Shown here one piece after another: positions 1 through 8,555 of a stretch of DNA of 19,905 bases. The stretch is from Clostridia bacterium. Its GTDB lineage: Bacteria; Bacillota; Clostridia; Christensenellales; Aristaeellaceae. The first letter of the stretch is position 1, and each line of letters opens with the position of its first letter. A model generated the notes under the pieces. That model had not been told where the DNA came from and did no database searches. It saw only the letters and a list, made by a program, of their open reading frames with translations. Position numbers and translations under genes: made by a program. Location: assembly GCA_017620115.1 (NCBI GenBank), contig JAFZRB010000103.1:1-19905 (forward strand), given 5' to 3'.

Positions 1-626
1 CGCCCGATCAGCGGCGTCAGCTCGCCCAGCATGCGATAAGGGGCCGGGTGCCGCTTCAGAATCCCCACCATATCGCTCACGCTATCCGCCTGCCAGGCTT
101 CCTGAATGAGGGGGAGAAGCGCGGTCGGCTCGCCCCAGCCGTTCACGGCCCTGCTTATGGCTCGCACGGCCTGCAGCCCCATCCATGGGCCGCTCCCCTG
201 GTCGCCGAAAATGGGGCCCAGGTAGCCGACGGATTCCCGGCTGCCGTCCGCCTTCACCCATGATACCCCCGCCCCGGTGCCAGACAGCGCCAGCAACCCC
301 TGCCGTTTCAGATTGCCGGCGAGCAGCCCCGCGGCCTTTTCGTCGCAGCGAATAAAGCGATCCACTTTGATCCGCCGGCTCAATTCGTCGGTCAATTCCT
401 GCACGGGCCCGACAAAGACCGCGTAGACGATGTCGATCCGCTCCGGCTTTTCTTGTGAGAATACCCCGTCGAGGCATGTCCGCACATTGGCGCGGCAATC
501 CTCCAGCGTGGTTTGCGTCAGATTGACGCCGCCGGCCCGACCCTGTCCCAGCAGGGTCAGGTTTTCGTCGAAGAGCATACCGATCAGTTTGGTTCCGCCG
601 CCGTCTACAGACAGGATCCGCGTCAT
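1..626 (-). CDS. BadF/BadG-family sugar kinase (N-acetylglucosamine kinase-like), 3' end beyond window
   Basis: Reading from the ATG at 624-626, the frame stays open to the left edge for 208 codons, so the C-terminus is missing. The product shows the ASKHA-fold signatures of BadF/BadG/GlcNAc-kinase proteins: phosphate-1 motif VDGGGTK at residues 7-13, a candidate catalytic Asp in RCDEKAA (D95), SGTGAG at 115-120 and GDQGSG at 141-146. Family members phosphorylate amino sugars with ATP in the cytoplasm; the exact sugar cannot be read from sequence. An AAGGAG site lies 12 nt upstream of the start, a slightly long spacing. It is divergent from the glycosidase at 823, which fits a kinase acting on the released monosaccharide. 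A member of the family acting as a dehydratase activator is less likely, because no Fe-S cysteine motif is visible in the part present. Confidence 0.85.
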   Translation of the reverse strand, partial: MTRILSVDGGGTKLIGMLFDENLTLLGQGRAGGVNLTQTTLEDCRANVRTCLDGVFSQEKPERIDIVYAVFVGPVQELTDELSRRIKVDRFIRCDEKAAGLLAGNLKRQGLLALSGTGAGVSWVKADGSRESVGYLGPIFGDQGSGPWMGLQAVRAISRAVNGWGEPTALLPLIQEAWQADSVSDMVGILKRHPAPYRMLGELTPLIG

Positions 627-687
627 GAGTATCGCGCGCTCCTTTCCACTCTACGCCCGATGGCGTTTTTATGCCAACAGAAAAAAC

Positions 688-716
688 TGGACAGCCGCCG
701 CCCCGTATGGTATATT
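688..716 (+). promoter_or_regulatory. Promoter of the GH129-like glycosidase
   Basis: TGGACA (688-693) and TATATT (711-716) are separated by 17 nt; each differs from the sigma-70 consensus at one base. The expected start near 723 gives a leader of about 100 nt. Confidence 0.65.
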
Positions 717-721
717 AAATT

Positions 722-770
722 CGCCGCGAACGGCGGAAAAAGCGTATAGCCGGTACGGCCATCCCCGGCT
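722..770 (+). other. Two small hairpins in the glycosidase mRNA leader
   Basis: CGCCG (722-726) pairs with CGGCG (731-735) across a CGAA tetraloop, almost at the predicted transcript start. AGCCGG (748-753) pairs with CCGGCT (765-770). They may stabilise the 5' end; no known riboswitch was recognised. Confidence 0.4.
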
Positions 771-822
771 GAAACGATGAAGAACGGTGTTTCGGTGAGA
801 CGATGTATGAGGAGGTCTTTCC

Positions 823-2652
823 ATGGCTGAATATCGCATTGAGCACAGAATGCTTGCGCTGACGGCAGACCCTGTTTCCTGTCAGTATTCGGTGACCCTG
901 CCGAACGGCGCGCTCTGGCGCATGACGCAGCGCCCGTATATCCGCTTTGCGGACGGGCGGGTCGCGGCGTTCCCCGCGCCTGTTCGCGAGGAGCGCTCGA
1001 AGAGCGGCACCTACGACGGCGTTCGCGCGGTGTATGAGGGTTTCTCGCCCGGCGCGGAACTCAGCGTCGCGACGCATGTGTGGATCGACCGCACGACGGG
1101 GGATCTCTTCTTCGAGGTTCGCGTGGACGGCGACCGCATGGGCGAAATCGAAGCCGTGTCCTTTCCCGCGCCCTTTGATTTTGGGGCGCTGCCCGGCCAT
1201 GGCTATACGGTGCTCTCCCGCATGCAGGGCACTCTGGTGCCGGCGGGCGAGACCATTCGCATAGCCAATGGGGAGATTTTCGAGCGAGACGGCTACATGC
1301 CCCTTTACGGACAGGTGCGCGACGGATCCGGCTATGCGGCGATCTACGATACGCCCTACGACGCGAAGTACGCGCTCGAGGAGGATCGGGTGGTTCCTCT
1401 CTGGCGGCCTTCGCTCGGCGAAATGCGCTATGCCCGCCGCATGCTCTTCCGCTTCCGGGAGGGATGCGACCACAGCGCGATCGCCAAGTGTTACCGCGCC
1501 TATGTGAAGGAACGCGGCCAGCTGGTCACGCTGCGCGAGAAGATCGCGCGCAATCCGGCGCTGGCGCGCCTGCCCGGCTGCGCGGTGATTCACGAGGGCA
1601 TCGCCGTGCACATCTCTCCCAAGTCGGATTACTACACGCCGGGCGAACCGGAGAAGAACGATTACTATACCTCCTTTGACGAGCGGGCGGCGCAGCTGCG
1701 CGCGCTCCGGGCGCGCGGCCTGGAGAAAGGGTACACCCATTTCGACGGCTGGGGCTATCACGGCTACGACAACCTGCATCCCTCTCCGTTTCCCCCGAAC
1801 GAGGCGGCGGGAGGCGCCGCGGGCATGCGGCGGCTGAGCGAAACCACGCGGGAGCTCGGCTATCTGTTCGGGATCCACGATCAGTATCGCGATTACTACC
1901 ACGACGGCCCGGATTTCTCCTTCGACGAGGCGGTGACGAACATGGATGGTTCGCACCCCTACTGTTCCGTCTGGTATGGCGGCCCGCATTCCTTCCTGTG
2001 CTCGGCGCGGGCGGCGGACTACGTGCGCCGGAATTACGCGGAGTTTGAGCGCCTGGGCATCGGCATCGACGGCTCCTATCTCGACGTGTTTTCCGTTGTG
2101 AACCTGGACGAGTGCTTCTCGAAGGAGCATCCGACGACCCGCGAGCAGTGCGCCCAGAACCGCCGCCGGTGCCTCGATATCCTCACCGACCGGGGCATCA
2201 TTCCCTCTTCCGAAGAGGTTCTTGACTGCATTCTCCCCTCGCAGGCGCTCTGCCATCACGCGCCGTTTTATACCACGGAGCTGGGCGCGAAGGACGCGCG
2301 GGCCGTGGGCGTGCCCATTCCCCTGCTGAACCTGGTCTATCACGACTGCGTGGTGATCCCCTGGATCGGCCTGCCCGGCCAGCGGGGCGGCTGGGGTATT
2401 CCCGGCGCGGATTGCGCGTACACCCACGCCATCCTGAACGGCGATCCGGTCTACTGTCCGATCGGGGCGGACGAGGCGCAGGTGGCCGCGGTGAAGGCGG
2501 CCTGCGAATCGGCGGAGCGGCTGGCCTGCCAGGAGATGCTGCGCCATGAATTTGTCGACGGAGACTTCCGCCGGCAGAGGACGACCTTCGCGGACGGCAC
2601 GGTGATCGAGGTCGATTTCAACACGGAGGAATACCGCATAACCACGCCGTAG
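823..2652 (+). CDS. Cytoplasmic glycoside hydrolase of the GH129/GH101-like (DUF5696-type) group
   Basis: A 609-residue protein with a strong GGAGG site (811-815) 7 nt before the ATG. The N-terminal ~230 residues look beta-rich, and the rest resembles a TIM-barrel hydrolase. Conserved-looking stretches are HFDGWGYHGYD (306-316), FGIHDQYRDYY (349-359), GIDGSYLDVFS (414-424) and PSSEE (461-465). By analogy with GH129 alpha-N-acetylgalactosaminidases, D421 would be the nucleophile and E464 or E465 the acid/base; their 43-44 residue spacing is close to that family's. There is no signal peptide, as in the intracellular bifidobacterial GH129 enzyme. The divergent amino-sugar-type kinase supports GalNAc or a related sugar as product. 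Family assignment is from motif memory and length; another retaining alpha-glycosidase family is possible. Confidence 0.6.
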   Translation: MAEYRIEHRMLALTADPVSCQYSVTLPNGALWRMTQRPYIRFADGRVAAFPAPVREERSKSGTYDGVRAVYEGFSPGAELSVATHVWIDRTTGDLFFEVRVDGDRMGEIEAVSFPAPFDFGALPGHGYTVLSRMQGTLVPAGETIRIANGEIFERDGYMPLYGQVRDGSGYAAIYDTPYDAKYALEEDRVVPLWRPSLGEMRYARRMLFRFREGCDHSAIAKCYRAYVKERGQLVTLREKIARNPALARLPGCAVIHEGIAVHISPKSDYYTPGEPEKNDYYTSFDERAAQLRALRARGLEKGYTHFDGWGYHGYDNLHPSPFPPNEAAGGAAGMRRLSETTRELGYLFGIHDQYRDYYHDGPDFSFDEAVTNMDGSHPYCSVWYGGPHSFLCSARAADYVRRNYAEFERLGIGIDGSYLDVFSVVNLDECFSKEHPTTREQCAQNRRRCLDILTDRGIIPSSEEVLDCILPSQALCHHAPFYTTELGAKDARAVGVPIPLLNLVYHDCVVIPWIGLPGQRGGWGIPGADCAYTHAILNGDPVYCPIGADEAQVAAVKAACESAERLACQEMLRHEFVDGDFRRQRTTFADGTVIEVDFNTEEYRITTP

Positions 2653-2661
2653 CGGGCGTGG
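2642..2661. terminator. Weak hairpin between convergent genes
   Basis: CCACGCC (2642-2648) and GGCGTGG (2655-2661) form a 7-bp stem over the glycosidase stop codon, 9 nt from the stop of the convergent transporter gene. There is no good T tract on either strand, so terminator function is only suggested by position. Confidence 0.35.
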
Positions 2662-2670
2662 CGGTTCCGG

Positions 2671-3522
2671 TCACAGGTTCAGCAGCACCACCGATATGAC
2701 GCCCATCGCGTAGCCGATGTACTGCGTTTTCGTGAAGCGCTCGCCGTACAGAAACCAGGCCAGCACGAACGTGAACAGCATGGCAAGCGCCGCGTTGGTC
2801 GGATAGAGTATGGTGTTGGGAATGTGCCCGATCAGCGTCAGAACGGTCAGATTCAGGAGTCCGTTGGCCGTGCCGTTGACCGCGGCGTAGGGCAGGCATC
2901 TTCTGAATTCCGCGCCGAAGCCGCGGTTCCTCGCCACCGATACGGCCATCAGGATCGCGAAAGACACGGCCAGGGCGAGGATCATGAATTCATGGGAATA
3001 CCCGTCGCCCAGGTTCCGCTTCTGCATGTTCGACATGATCATGCAGCCGCCGTTCCCGATGAAGGCGATCAGCACCCATTTGAGCCAGCGGCCCGACAGC
3101 GCCTGGCGTCCGTCGAATTTCAAATTGACCAGGACCAGCGAGGCGACGAGCAGCGCGAAGCCCAGCGCCGTCAGCGCGGTGACCCGCTCGCCCAGCATCA
3201 CGCCGTACGCCGCGGGAAAGATCAGCGCCAGCGATATGATCAGCGAGGTCAGGGCGATCGGCCCGTAGCGCACCGCGTAGACCGTGCCGACCCAGGCCGA
3301 CGAATAGCACAGGGCGAAGCCGAGCGAATACGGCCAGAGCCGCGCGTCAAAGTCCAGTTGCAGGCGCGAGGTCAGCGCAAAGAAAACCAGCGCGATCAGG
3401 CAGGTGACGGCGGAAAACAGGATCGCGTCCGGCGTTTTCGACTTGAGGTTGTATTGCTTCTGCGCGACGCTCTGACAGCAGCTGAACAGCGGCGAGCACA
3501 GGAGCAGCAGATAGTAGATCAC
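2671..3522 (-). CDS. EamA/DMT-superfamily membrane transporter
   Basis: About 283 residues with roughly ten hydrophobic helices and the two-fold repeat expected of drug/metabolite transporters. The second half begins near GRWLKWVLIAFIGNGGC, and the C-terminal helix pair ends in GYAMGVISVVLLNL. It probably moves a small metabolite across the cytoplasmic membrane; the substrate is unknown. The open frame allows a GTG at 3529-3531, but AAAGGGG abuts that codon. The next GTG, at 3520-3522, sits 8 nt from the same Shine-Dalgarno and is the better start; no in-frame ATG lies upstream. The gene has its own promoter at 3574-3603 and converges on the glycosidase, so it is not co-transcribed with it. 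A role in exporting or importing sugars or amino sugars is inferred from location only. Confidence 0.85.
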   Translation of the reverse strand: MIYYLLLLCSPLFSCCQSVAQKQYNLKSKTPDAILFSAVTCLIALVFFALTSRLQLDFDARLWPYSLGFALCYSSAWVGTVYAVRYGPIALTSLIISLALIFPAAYGVMLGERVTALTALGFALLVASLVLVNLKFDGRQALSGRWLKWVLIAFIGNGGCMIMSNMQKRNLGDGYSHEFMILALAVSFAILMAVSVARNRGFGAEFRRCLPYAAVNGTANGLLNLTVLTLIGHIPNTILYPTNAALAMLFTFVLAWFLYGERFTKTQYIGYAMGVISVVLLNL

Positions 3523-3573
3523 GGCTTTCACCCCTTTTTGGACGCTCGTTTCCGGCGGGACGCATCTGGATCA

Positions 3574-3603
3574 ATTATAGCACACACAGGCGGGGTGTAT
3601 CAG
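3574..3603 (-). promoter_or_regulatory. Promoter of the DMT transporter
   Basis: On the minus strand, CTGATA (3598-3603) and a perfect TATAAT (3574-3579) are 18 nt apart, and TGC directly precedes the -10 as an extended -10 element. The leader is about 45 nt. Confidence 0.7.
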
Positions 3604-3735
3604 CCGGAATGGCGAAGACAAATCCTTTGATAATCTGTTGCGAAGATATGACGGGCCGGCGGTTCGTGGCGGCCGCGGCACGGGAAAACCCGGAGACCGG
3701 GAAAGAAATCGGCGCATTCCGTTTTTGCTTTGAGA

Positions 3736-3764
3736 TTGTGTTTTGCCTCCCCGTCTGTTATAAT
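3736..3764 (+). promoter_or_regulatory. Promoter of the GH2 - URO-D - MFS operon
   Basis: TTGTGT (3736-3741) is followed after 17 nt by a perfect TATAAT (3759-3764). The GH2 start lies 32 nt downstream. No convincing catabolite-repression (cre) site was found around it. Confidence 0.6.
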
Positions 3765-3795
3765 GACGACATGAAAGCCCAAAGGAGGGAACCTG

Positions 3796-6201
3796 ATGAA
3801 GCGAATCAACCTGGATCGTGACTGGCTGTTTTCCGCCGCCGCGCCGCAGCCCGGACGCCCTTCTCCAGAGGGACGGACCGTGCACCTTCCTCATGATTTC
3901 ACCATTGAAAGCGACGTTTCCCCCAGCGCCCCCAGCGGCCATGCGACAGGCTATTACGGGGGCGGCGTCGGCGTGTACACAAAGCAGCTCGACATTCCCG
4001 CCGACTGGGAGGGCAGGCGCGTCCTCGCCGAATTTGACGGCGCGTATATGAACGCCGTCGTCGAATTGAACGGGCACACGGCGGGCCTGCATCACTACGG
4101 ATATACGCCCTTTCACGTCGATCTCACCCGCTTTGTCAGGCCCGGCAGGGCCAATCGCCTGACGGTGACTGTCAACAACACCGCCCAGCTCAACTCGCGC
4201 TGGTATTCCGGCTCCGGCCTTTACCGGCACGTCGATCTGCTCGTCGCGCCGGAAACGCACATCGCGCCGTGGGGCGTCTTCGCCCGCACGGAGCGCGTCG
4301 AGGGCGACATCGCCTTTGTGCTCGTGGAGATCACCGTGGAGAATCACGCCGGCGCGCCCGCGACGCGCCGTGTGCGCTGCCTGATCGATCAGGACGGCGA
4401 GCCTCTCGCCGGCGGCGAAACGCAGATCCGCGTTCTCCCGGGCTCGGCCTCCGTCGCCCGCCTGCGCCTGGCCGTCAAAGGCGCGAAGCTCTGGGATGTT
4501 GACGATCCGAGGCTCTGCCGCGTCAGCGCAGAGCTCCTGAACGGCGGCGTTCAGGAGGACTATGACTGCGTCTCCTTCGGCATTCGCACGATCTCCGTGG
4601 ACACGCAGAACGGCTTCCGGCTGAACGGCAGGAGCCTCAAGCTCAGGGGCGGCTGCATCCATCACGACAACGGCATCCTCGGCGCGGCCTCGTATTACGA
4701 CAGCGAGTACCGCAAGCTGAAGCTGCATAAGGACAACGGCTTCAACGCCGTGCGCTGCGCCCACAACCCGCCCTCCCGCGACATGCTGGACGCCTGCGAC
4801 CGGCTCGGCATCCTCGTGATCGACGAGGCGTTCGACTGCTGGCGCATGGGCAAGAACCTGAACGACTACAATCTCTACTTTGAAAGCGACTGGGAAGCCG
4901 ATATGACGGCCTTCATCACCCGCGACCGCAATCATCCGAGCGTGGCGATCTGGTCGACCGGCAACGAAATCGTGGAGCGCGGCGGGCTGTCGGACGGCTA
5001 TGCCTGGGCGGAGCGCCTGGCGGCCACGGCGCGCCGGCTCGATCCTGGCAGACCCGTGCTCAACGCCCTCTGTTCCATGTGGTCCGGTCTTGACGACGAA
5101 GACGCCGCCCTGGCGAACGCCGGCGCCCAGAACGATTGGGACGCCGCCGCCGACCGCCTTTGGACGGGCCTCACCGAGCCCTTCTGCGCCCCGCTGGACA
5201 TCGTGGGCTATAACTACCTGAATCAGCGCTACGCGCGCGACGGCGAGATCTTCCCGACGCGAGTCATCTGCGGCACGGAGAGCTTTCCCATGGAGATCGA
5301 CAGGGTGTGGCGCGATGTCAAACGGCTGCCCTGGGTGATTGGCGACTTTACCTGGACGAGCTACGACTACATCGGCGAGGCGGCCATCGGCCGGGCCAAG
5401 TATGTCGATCCCGCCGCGGAGCTGAAGCCGGAGGAAACGACGTGGCTGGGATCCGAATTCCCCTGGCGCCTGGCCAACGACGCGGACTTCGACCTGATCG
5501 GCTTCGGCCGGCCGCAGTTGGCCTACCGGCGCATCGTCTGGGGCAGCGAAGAGACTTATATCGCCTGCCAGAGCCCTGCCGTCTACGCCCGGCGCGAGCT
5601 GGTGAGCCGCTGGGGCTGGCCGTGGCGCGAAAACGTCTGGACCTGGGACGGCAGCGAGGGCAGGCCCATCCGCGTGGACGTCTATTCCGCGGCCGAGGAG
5701 GTTGAGCTGTTCGTCAACGGCGTGTCTTTGGGCCGCAAGCCGGCGGGAGAGGCGCGGCGCTTCACCGCTTCGTTCGAGGCGGTCTATGCGCCCGGAACCG
5801 TCGAAGCCGTGAGCTATACCGCGGGCCGGGAGGTCTCCCGTCAGAAGCTGGTTACGGCCGGCGTTCCGTTTAGACTGGCCGCCGCGGTCGAGAACGCGGA
5901 GCTCGCCGCCGACGGAAAATCGCTGAGCTTCGTGACGTTCGAGATTCAGGACGCGGCGGGGAACCGCGTGCCGCACACAGACCTGCTGGTCAGGGCCGCC
6001 GTGGAAAGCCCCGGCGCGCTGGCCGCCCTCGGTTCCGCGCGCGCCGCGACGACGGAAAACTACACATCCGGCGCGTTTACCACCTGCGACGGGCGCGTGC
6101 AGGCCATCGTGCGTTCCGGCTGTGAGGCGGGCGTTATCCGCCTGGTCGCCGAAGCGGAAGGCCTGCCGGCCTGCGCGGTCGAGATTCAGGTTGGGAAATG
6201 A
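3796..6201 (+). CDS. Glycoside hydrolase family 2 (beta-galactosidase/beta-glucuronidase type)
   Basis: The 801-residue protein has AAGGAGG (3782-3788) 7 nt before its ATG. Domains in order: jelly-roll sugar-binding domain (about 5-155, including the WYSGSGLYRHV motif at 136-146), Ig-like domain (about 160-265), TIM barrel (about 275-560), then C-terminal beta domains; residues 622-690 resemble the DUF4982 module and 693-798 a further Ig-like domain. Acid/base E391 sits in STGNEIVE and the nucleophile E495 in CGTES, both intact. Family enzymes cleave terminal beta-linked Gal, GlcA or related sugars with retention. No signal peptide, so it works on imported glycosides. First gene of an operon with the URO-D-like protein (27 nt gap) and the MFS transporter. 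Exact specificity cannot be assigned from the sequence. Confidence 0.92.
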   Translation: MKRINLDRDWLFSAAAPQPGRPSPEGRTVHLPHDFTIESDVSPSAPSGHATGYYGGGVGVYTKQLDIPADWEGRRVLAEFDGAYMNAVVELNGHTAGLHHYGYTPFHVDLTRFVRPGRANRLTVTVNNTAQLNSRWYSGSGLYRHVDLLVAPETHIAPWGVFARTERVEGDIAFVLVEITVENHAGAPATRRVRCLIDQDGEPLAGGETQIRVLPGSASVARLRLAVKGAKLWDVDDPRLCRVSAELLNGGVQEDYDCVSFGIRTISVDTQNGFRLNGRSLKLRGGCIHHDNGILGAASYYDSEYRKLKLHKDNGFNAVRCAHNPPSRDMLDACDRLGILVIDEAFDCWRMGKNLNDYNLYFESDWEADMTAFITRDRNHPSVAIWSTGNEIVERGGLSDGYAWAERLAATARRLDPGRPVLNALCSMWSGLDDEDAALANAGAQNDWDAAADRLWTGLTEPFCAPLDIVGYNYLNQRYARDGEIFPTRVICGTESFPMEIDRVWRDVKRLPWVIGDFTWTSYDYIGEAAIGRAKYVDPAAELKPEETTWLGSEFPWRLANDADFDLIGFGRPQLAYRRIVWGSEETYIACQSPAVYARRELVSRWGWPWRENVWTWDGSEGRPIRVDVYSAAEEVELFVNGVSLGRKPAGEARRFTASFEAVYAPGTVEAVSYTAGREVSRQKLVTAGVPFRLAAAVENAELAADGKSLSFVTFEIQDAAGNRVPHTDLLVRAAVESPGALAALGSARAATTENYTSGAFTTCDGRVQAIVRSGCEAGVIRLVAEAEGLPACAVEIQVGK

Positions 6202-6228
6202 ACGCTCAGCGCGGAGCGGGAGGAAGCT

Positions 6229-7302
6229 ATGGAGTTTCTGTACAAGCCGGACTATGACGAAACGCTACGGCGGTTTGAAGCCTTCTGGCATCGGGAGATT
6301 ATCGACCGCCCGCCGGTGAGCATTGCCCTGCCCAAACCCGGCCCGCGCCGTCCCCGCGGGCGCAGGGCTTACGCCAGCCACGAGGAACGGTGGCTGGATA
6401 TCGACGGCCGCATCGAGGATATGGACGCGGCGATGGCGCAGACGGATTACCTCTACGATTCCCTGCCCATCGCCTGGCCGAACCTGGGGCCGGAGATCTT
6501 CTCCGCCTGGTGCGGCTGCGGCTATGAATACGGCGAGACCACGACATGGAGCAAGCCCGTGATCGCGGACTGGACGGCGGACTATGAGAGCAGCCGCCTC
6601 GACATGAACCACCCGCTGTTCCGGAAGATGGTGGAATTCACGCAGAAGCTGCTGGCGGCGGGGAAGGGCAAATTCATCGTCGGATTGACGGACTTTCATC
6701 CCGGCGGAGACCATATCGCCGCGCTGCGGGATCCGCAGAACCTGGCTGTCGACATGCTCGAGAATTCGGAGTGGGTGAAAAAGGCGCTGCGCCGTTCCGC
6801 GCCGGAGTATTTCGCGGCTTACGGCGTGTTCTACCAGATGATCCATTCGGCGGGAATGCCCACCACCAGCTGGACGCCGGCCATACACGACGGCACGTTC
6901 TACATTCCCTCCAACGACTTCTCCTGCATGATCAGCCGGGAGATGTTCGACGATGTCTTCCTGCCGGGGATTCAGCAGGAATGCGCGTTTTATGAACGTT
7001 CCATCTACCACCTGGACGGGCCGGGAGCGCTGCGGCACCTGGATTCGCTGCTGGAGATCAGGGAGCTTGACGCGGTACAGTGGGTGTGCGGCGCGGGAAA
7101 CGAGGGGTATCAGCGCTGGAAAGGCGTGTATCAGAAGATTCAGAAAGCGGGCAAAGGCATCCAGATGATGTGCAGCGTCAAAGAGCTCGACGATATTTTT
7201 GAGACGCTGCGGCCTGAAGGCATGTGGTTCTCCTCCATCGCGGGAATAAGCGACCGTCAGACCGCGGAGTATGTCGTAAAGCGCATTGAGAAATGGGCGT
7301 AA
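6229..7302 (+). CDS. Uroporphyrinogen-decarboxylase-fold protein ('trimethylamine corrinoid protein 2'-like)
   Basis: A 357-residue protein with GGGAGG 5 nt before the ATG. Its sequence resembles the URO-D/MtaA-type superfamily branch often labelled 'trimethylamine corrinoid protein 2', with the stretch YHLDGPGALRHLDSLLEI at 260-277. In characterised zinc methyltransferases of the fold (MtaA, CmuA) the corresponding motif is H-x-C-G; here it is H261-L-D-G, so one cysteine ligand is replaced by aspartate. There is no corrinoid-binding domain and no corrinoid protein nearby. It is cotranscribed with a GH2 enzyme and an MFS transporter, so a role in modified-sugar or glycoside metabolism is inferred, but the reaction is unknown. 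It is not a housekeeping heme URO-D: the N-terminus and context differ. Compare the second URO-D-like gene at 9507-10550. Confidence 0.75.
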   Translation: MEFLYKPDYDETLRRFEAFWHREIIDRPPVSIALPKPGPRRPRGRRAYASHEERWLDIDGRIEDMDAAMAQTDYLYDSLPIAWPNLGPEIFSAWCGCGYEYGETTTWSKPVIADWTADYESSRLDMNHPLFRKMVEFTQKLLAAGKGKFIVGLTDFHPGGDHIAALRDPQNLAVDMLENSEWVKKALRRSAPEYFAAYGVFYQMIHSAGMPTTSWTPAIHDGTFYIPSNDFSCMISREMFDDVFLPGIQQECAFYERSIYHLDGPGALRHLDSLLEIRELDAVQWVCGAGNEGYQRWKGVYQKIQKAGKGIQMMCSVKELDDIFETLRPEGMWFSSIAGISDRQTAEYVVKRIEKWA

Positions 7303-7316
7303 GGGAGAAATTGTTT

Positions 7317-8507
7317 ATGAGAGCCAATTATCAGCAAACGAAGATCGCCTGCTACCTGGGCATCATCACCCAGGCCATATCCGCCAATTTCGCGCCGCTG
7401 CTTTTCCTCACGTTCCGGCAGGAATTTGGCCTGTCGCTGGGGCAGGTCGCGCTGATTCCCACCGTTTTCTTTTTCACCCAGCTGCTGGTCGACCTGATTT
7501 CGGCAAAATATGTGGACAGGATCGGCTACAGGCCCTCCATCATCGCTTCGGAGGCGTTTTCCGTGGCAGGCCTGGCCGGGCTCGCTTTTTTACCCGCCTT
7601 GTTCAGCGATCCGTTCGTCGGGATCCTGCTCTGCGTCATCCTGTACGCGGTGGGCAGCGGACTGATCGAGGTGCTGGTCAGCCCCATTATCGAAGCCTGT
7701 CCCTTTGAGAACAAAGAAGGCACGATGAGCCTGCTGCACTCCTTCTACTGCTGGGGCTCCGTGGCCGTTATTCTTCTTTCCACGCTGTTTTTCTATGTGT
7801 TCGGGATCCGGTACTGGCGCGTGCTGGCGCTGCTGTGGACGCTGATTCCGCTGATAAACATCTGCAATTTCGCCGTCTGCCCCATCGAACACATCGTGGA
7901 GGCGGATGAAAGCATGTCTATCCTTCAGCTCGTAAAGATGCCCTTTTTCTGGCTTCTGGTTCTGCTGATGATATGCGCCGGCGCGTCCGAGCTGTCCATG
8001 GCGCAGTGGGCGTCCGCGTTCACTGAGTCGGCGCTGCACGTATCGAAGACGGCGGGGGATCTGGCCGGCCCCTGTCTGTTTGCCGTGCTGATGGGAACCT
8101 CGCGGGTGCTGTACGGAAAGTACAGCGAAAAGGTCGATCTGCTCCGGTTTATGCAGGGAAGCGGCGTCCTCTGCGTGATTTGCTACCTGCTGGCTTCCCT
8201 GTCGCCGCTGCCTGTTTTCGGCCTGATCGGCTGCGCGCTGTGCGGCTTTTCGGTGGGCGTCATGTGGCCCGGAACCATCAGCATTTCGGCGAAAAAGTGC
8301 CCCAAAGGGGGAACGGCCCTATTCGCCCTGCTCGCTCTGGCGGGAGATCTGGGCGGTTCCCTTGGCCCGTCGTTTGTTGGAACGGTTTCCGACATGGCCG
8401 GTGAAAACCTGCAGATGGGTTTGCTGGCCGCGATGGTTTTCCCCATCGCGCTGATCGTCGGCCTGTTCTTTTTGAAAAGGAACTGGCCCGCCGGGAAGCG
8501 CTCCTGA
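7317..8507 (+). CDS. Major facilitator superfamily transporter
   Basis: About 396 residues with twelve likely membrane helices in two six-helix halves. A motif-A-like loop between helices 2 and 3 reads AKYVDRIGYRPS. An ATG at 7293 overlaps the previous gene, but AAGGGAG (7302-7308) is 8 nt before the ATG at 7317, making that start the likely one. Last gene of the GH2 operon, followed by a strong terminator at 8511-8550. It probably imports the glycoside cleaved by the GH2 enzyme, or exports a product; which one cannot be told from sequence. No binding protein or PTS component accompanies it. Confidence 0.88.
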   Translation: MRANYQQTKIACYLGIITQAISANFAPLLFLTFRQEFGLSLGQVALIPTVFFFTQLLVDLISAKYVDRIGYRPSIIASEAFSVAGLAGLAFLPALFSDPFVGILLCVILYAVGSGLIEVLVSPIIEACPFENKEGTMSLLHSFYCWGSVAVILLSTLFFYVFGIRYWRVLALLWTLIPLINICNFAVCPIEHIVEADESMSILQLVKMPFFWLLVLLMICAGASELSMAQWASAFTESALHVSKTAGDLAGPCLFAVLMGTSRVLYGKYSEKVDLLRFMQGSGVLCVICYLLASLSPLPVFGLIGCALCGFSVGVMWPGTISISAKKCPKGGTALFALLALAGDLGGSLGPSFVGTVSDMAGENLQMGLLAAMVFPIALIVGLFFLKRNWPAGKRS

Positions 8508-8510
8508 TTC

Positions 8511-8551
8511 AAAGAGCCGACTGATTCAAACGGAAATCAGCCGGCTCTTTT
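8511..8551. terminator. Bidirectional intrinsic terminator
   Basis: A 16-position stem with a single A/C mismatch: left arm 8511-8526, loop 8527-8534, right arm 8535-8550. The plus strand ends in TTTT, and the minus strand reads AAA as TTT at its own 3' side. It lies between the MFS stop (8507) and the aldo/keto reductase stop (8556). The 10-mer CTGATTCAAA occurs twice, at 8504-8513 and 8521-8530. Confidence 0.85.
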
Positions 8552-8555
8552 CGTA

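Noticed and set aside
3655..3712. GC-rich patches with short inverted repeats upstream of the GH2 promoter
   Set aside because: Stems are only 5 bp with no T tract and are common by chance at this GC content.
3609..3821. 70-codon frame between the DMT transporter and GH2 genes
   Set aside because: It runs across the GH2 promoter and start, and has no ribosome-binding site or recognisable sequence.
3571..5976. 801-codon open frame antisense to the GH2 gene, and a 610-codon one (715-2547) antisense to the GH129-like gene
   Set aside because: Long antisense frames are expected in GC-rich coding DNA. Their translations are Arg/Ala/Gly/His-rich with no domain, while the sense frames carry intact catalytic motifs and ribosome sites.
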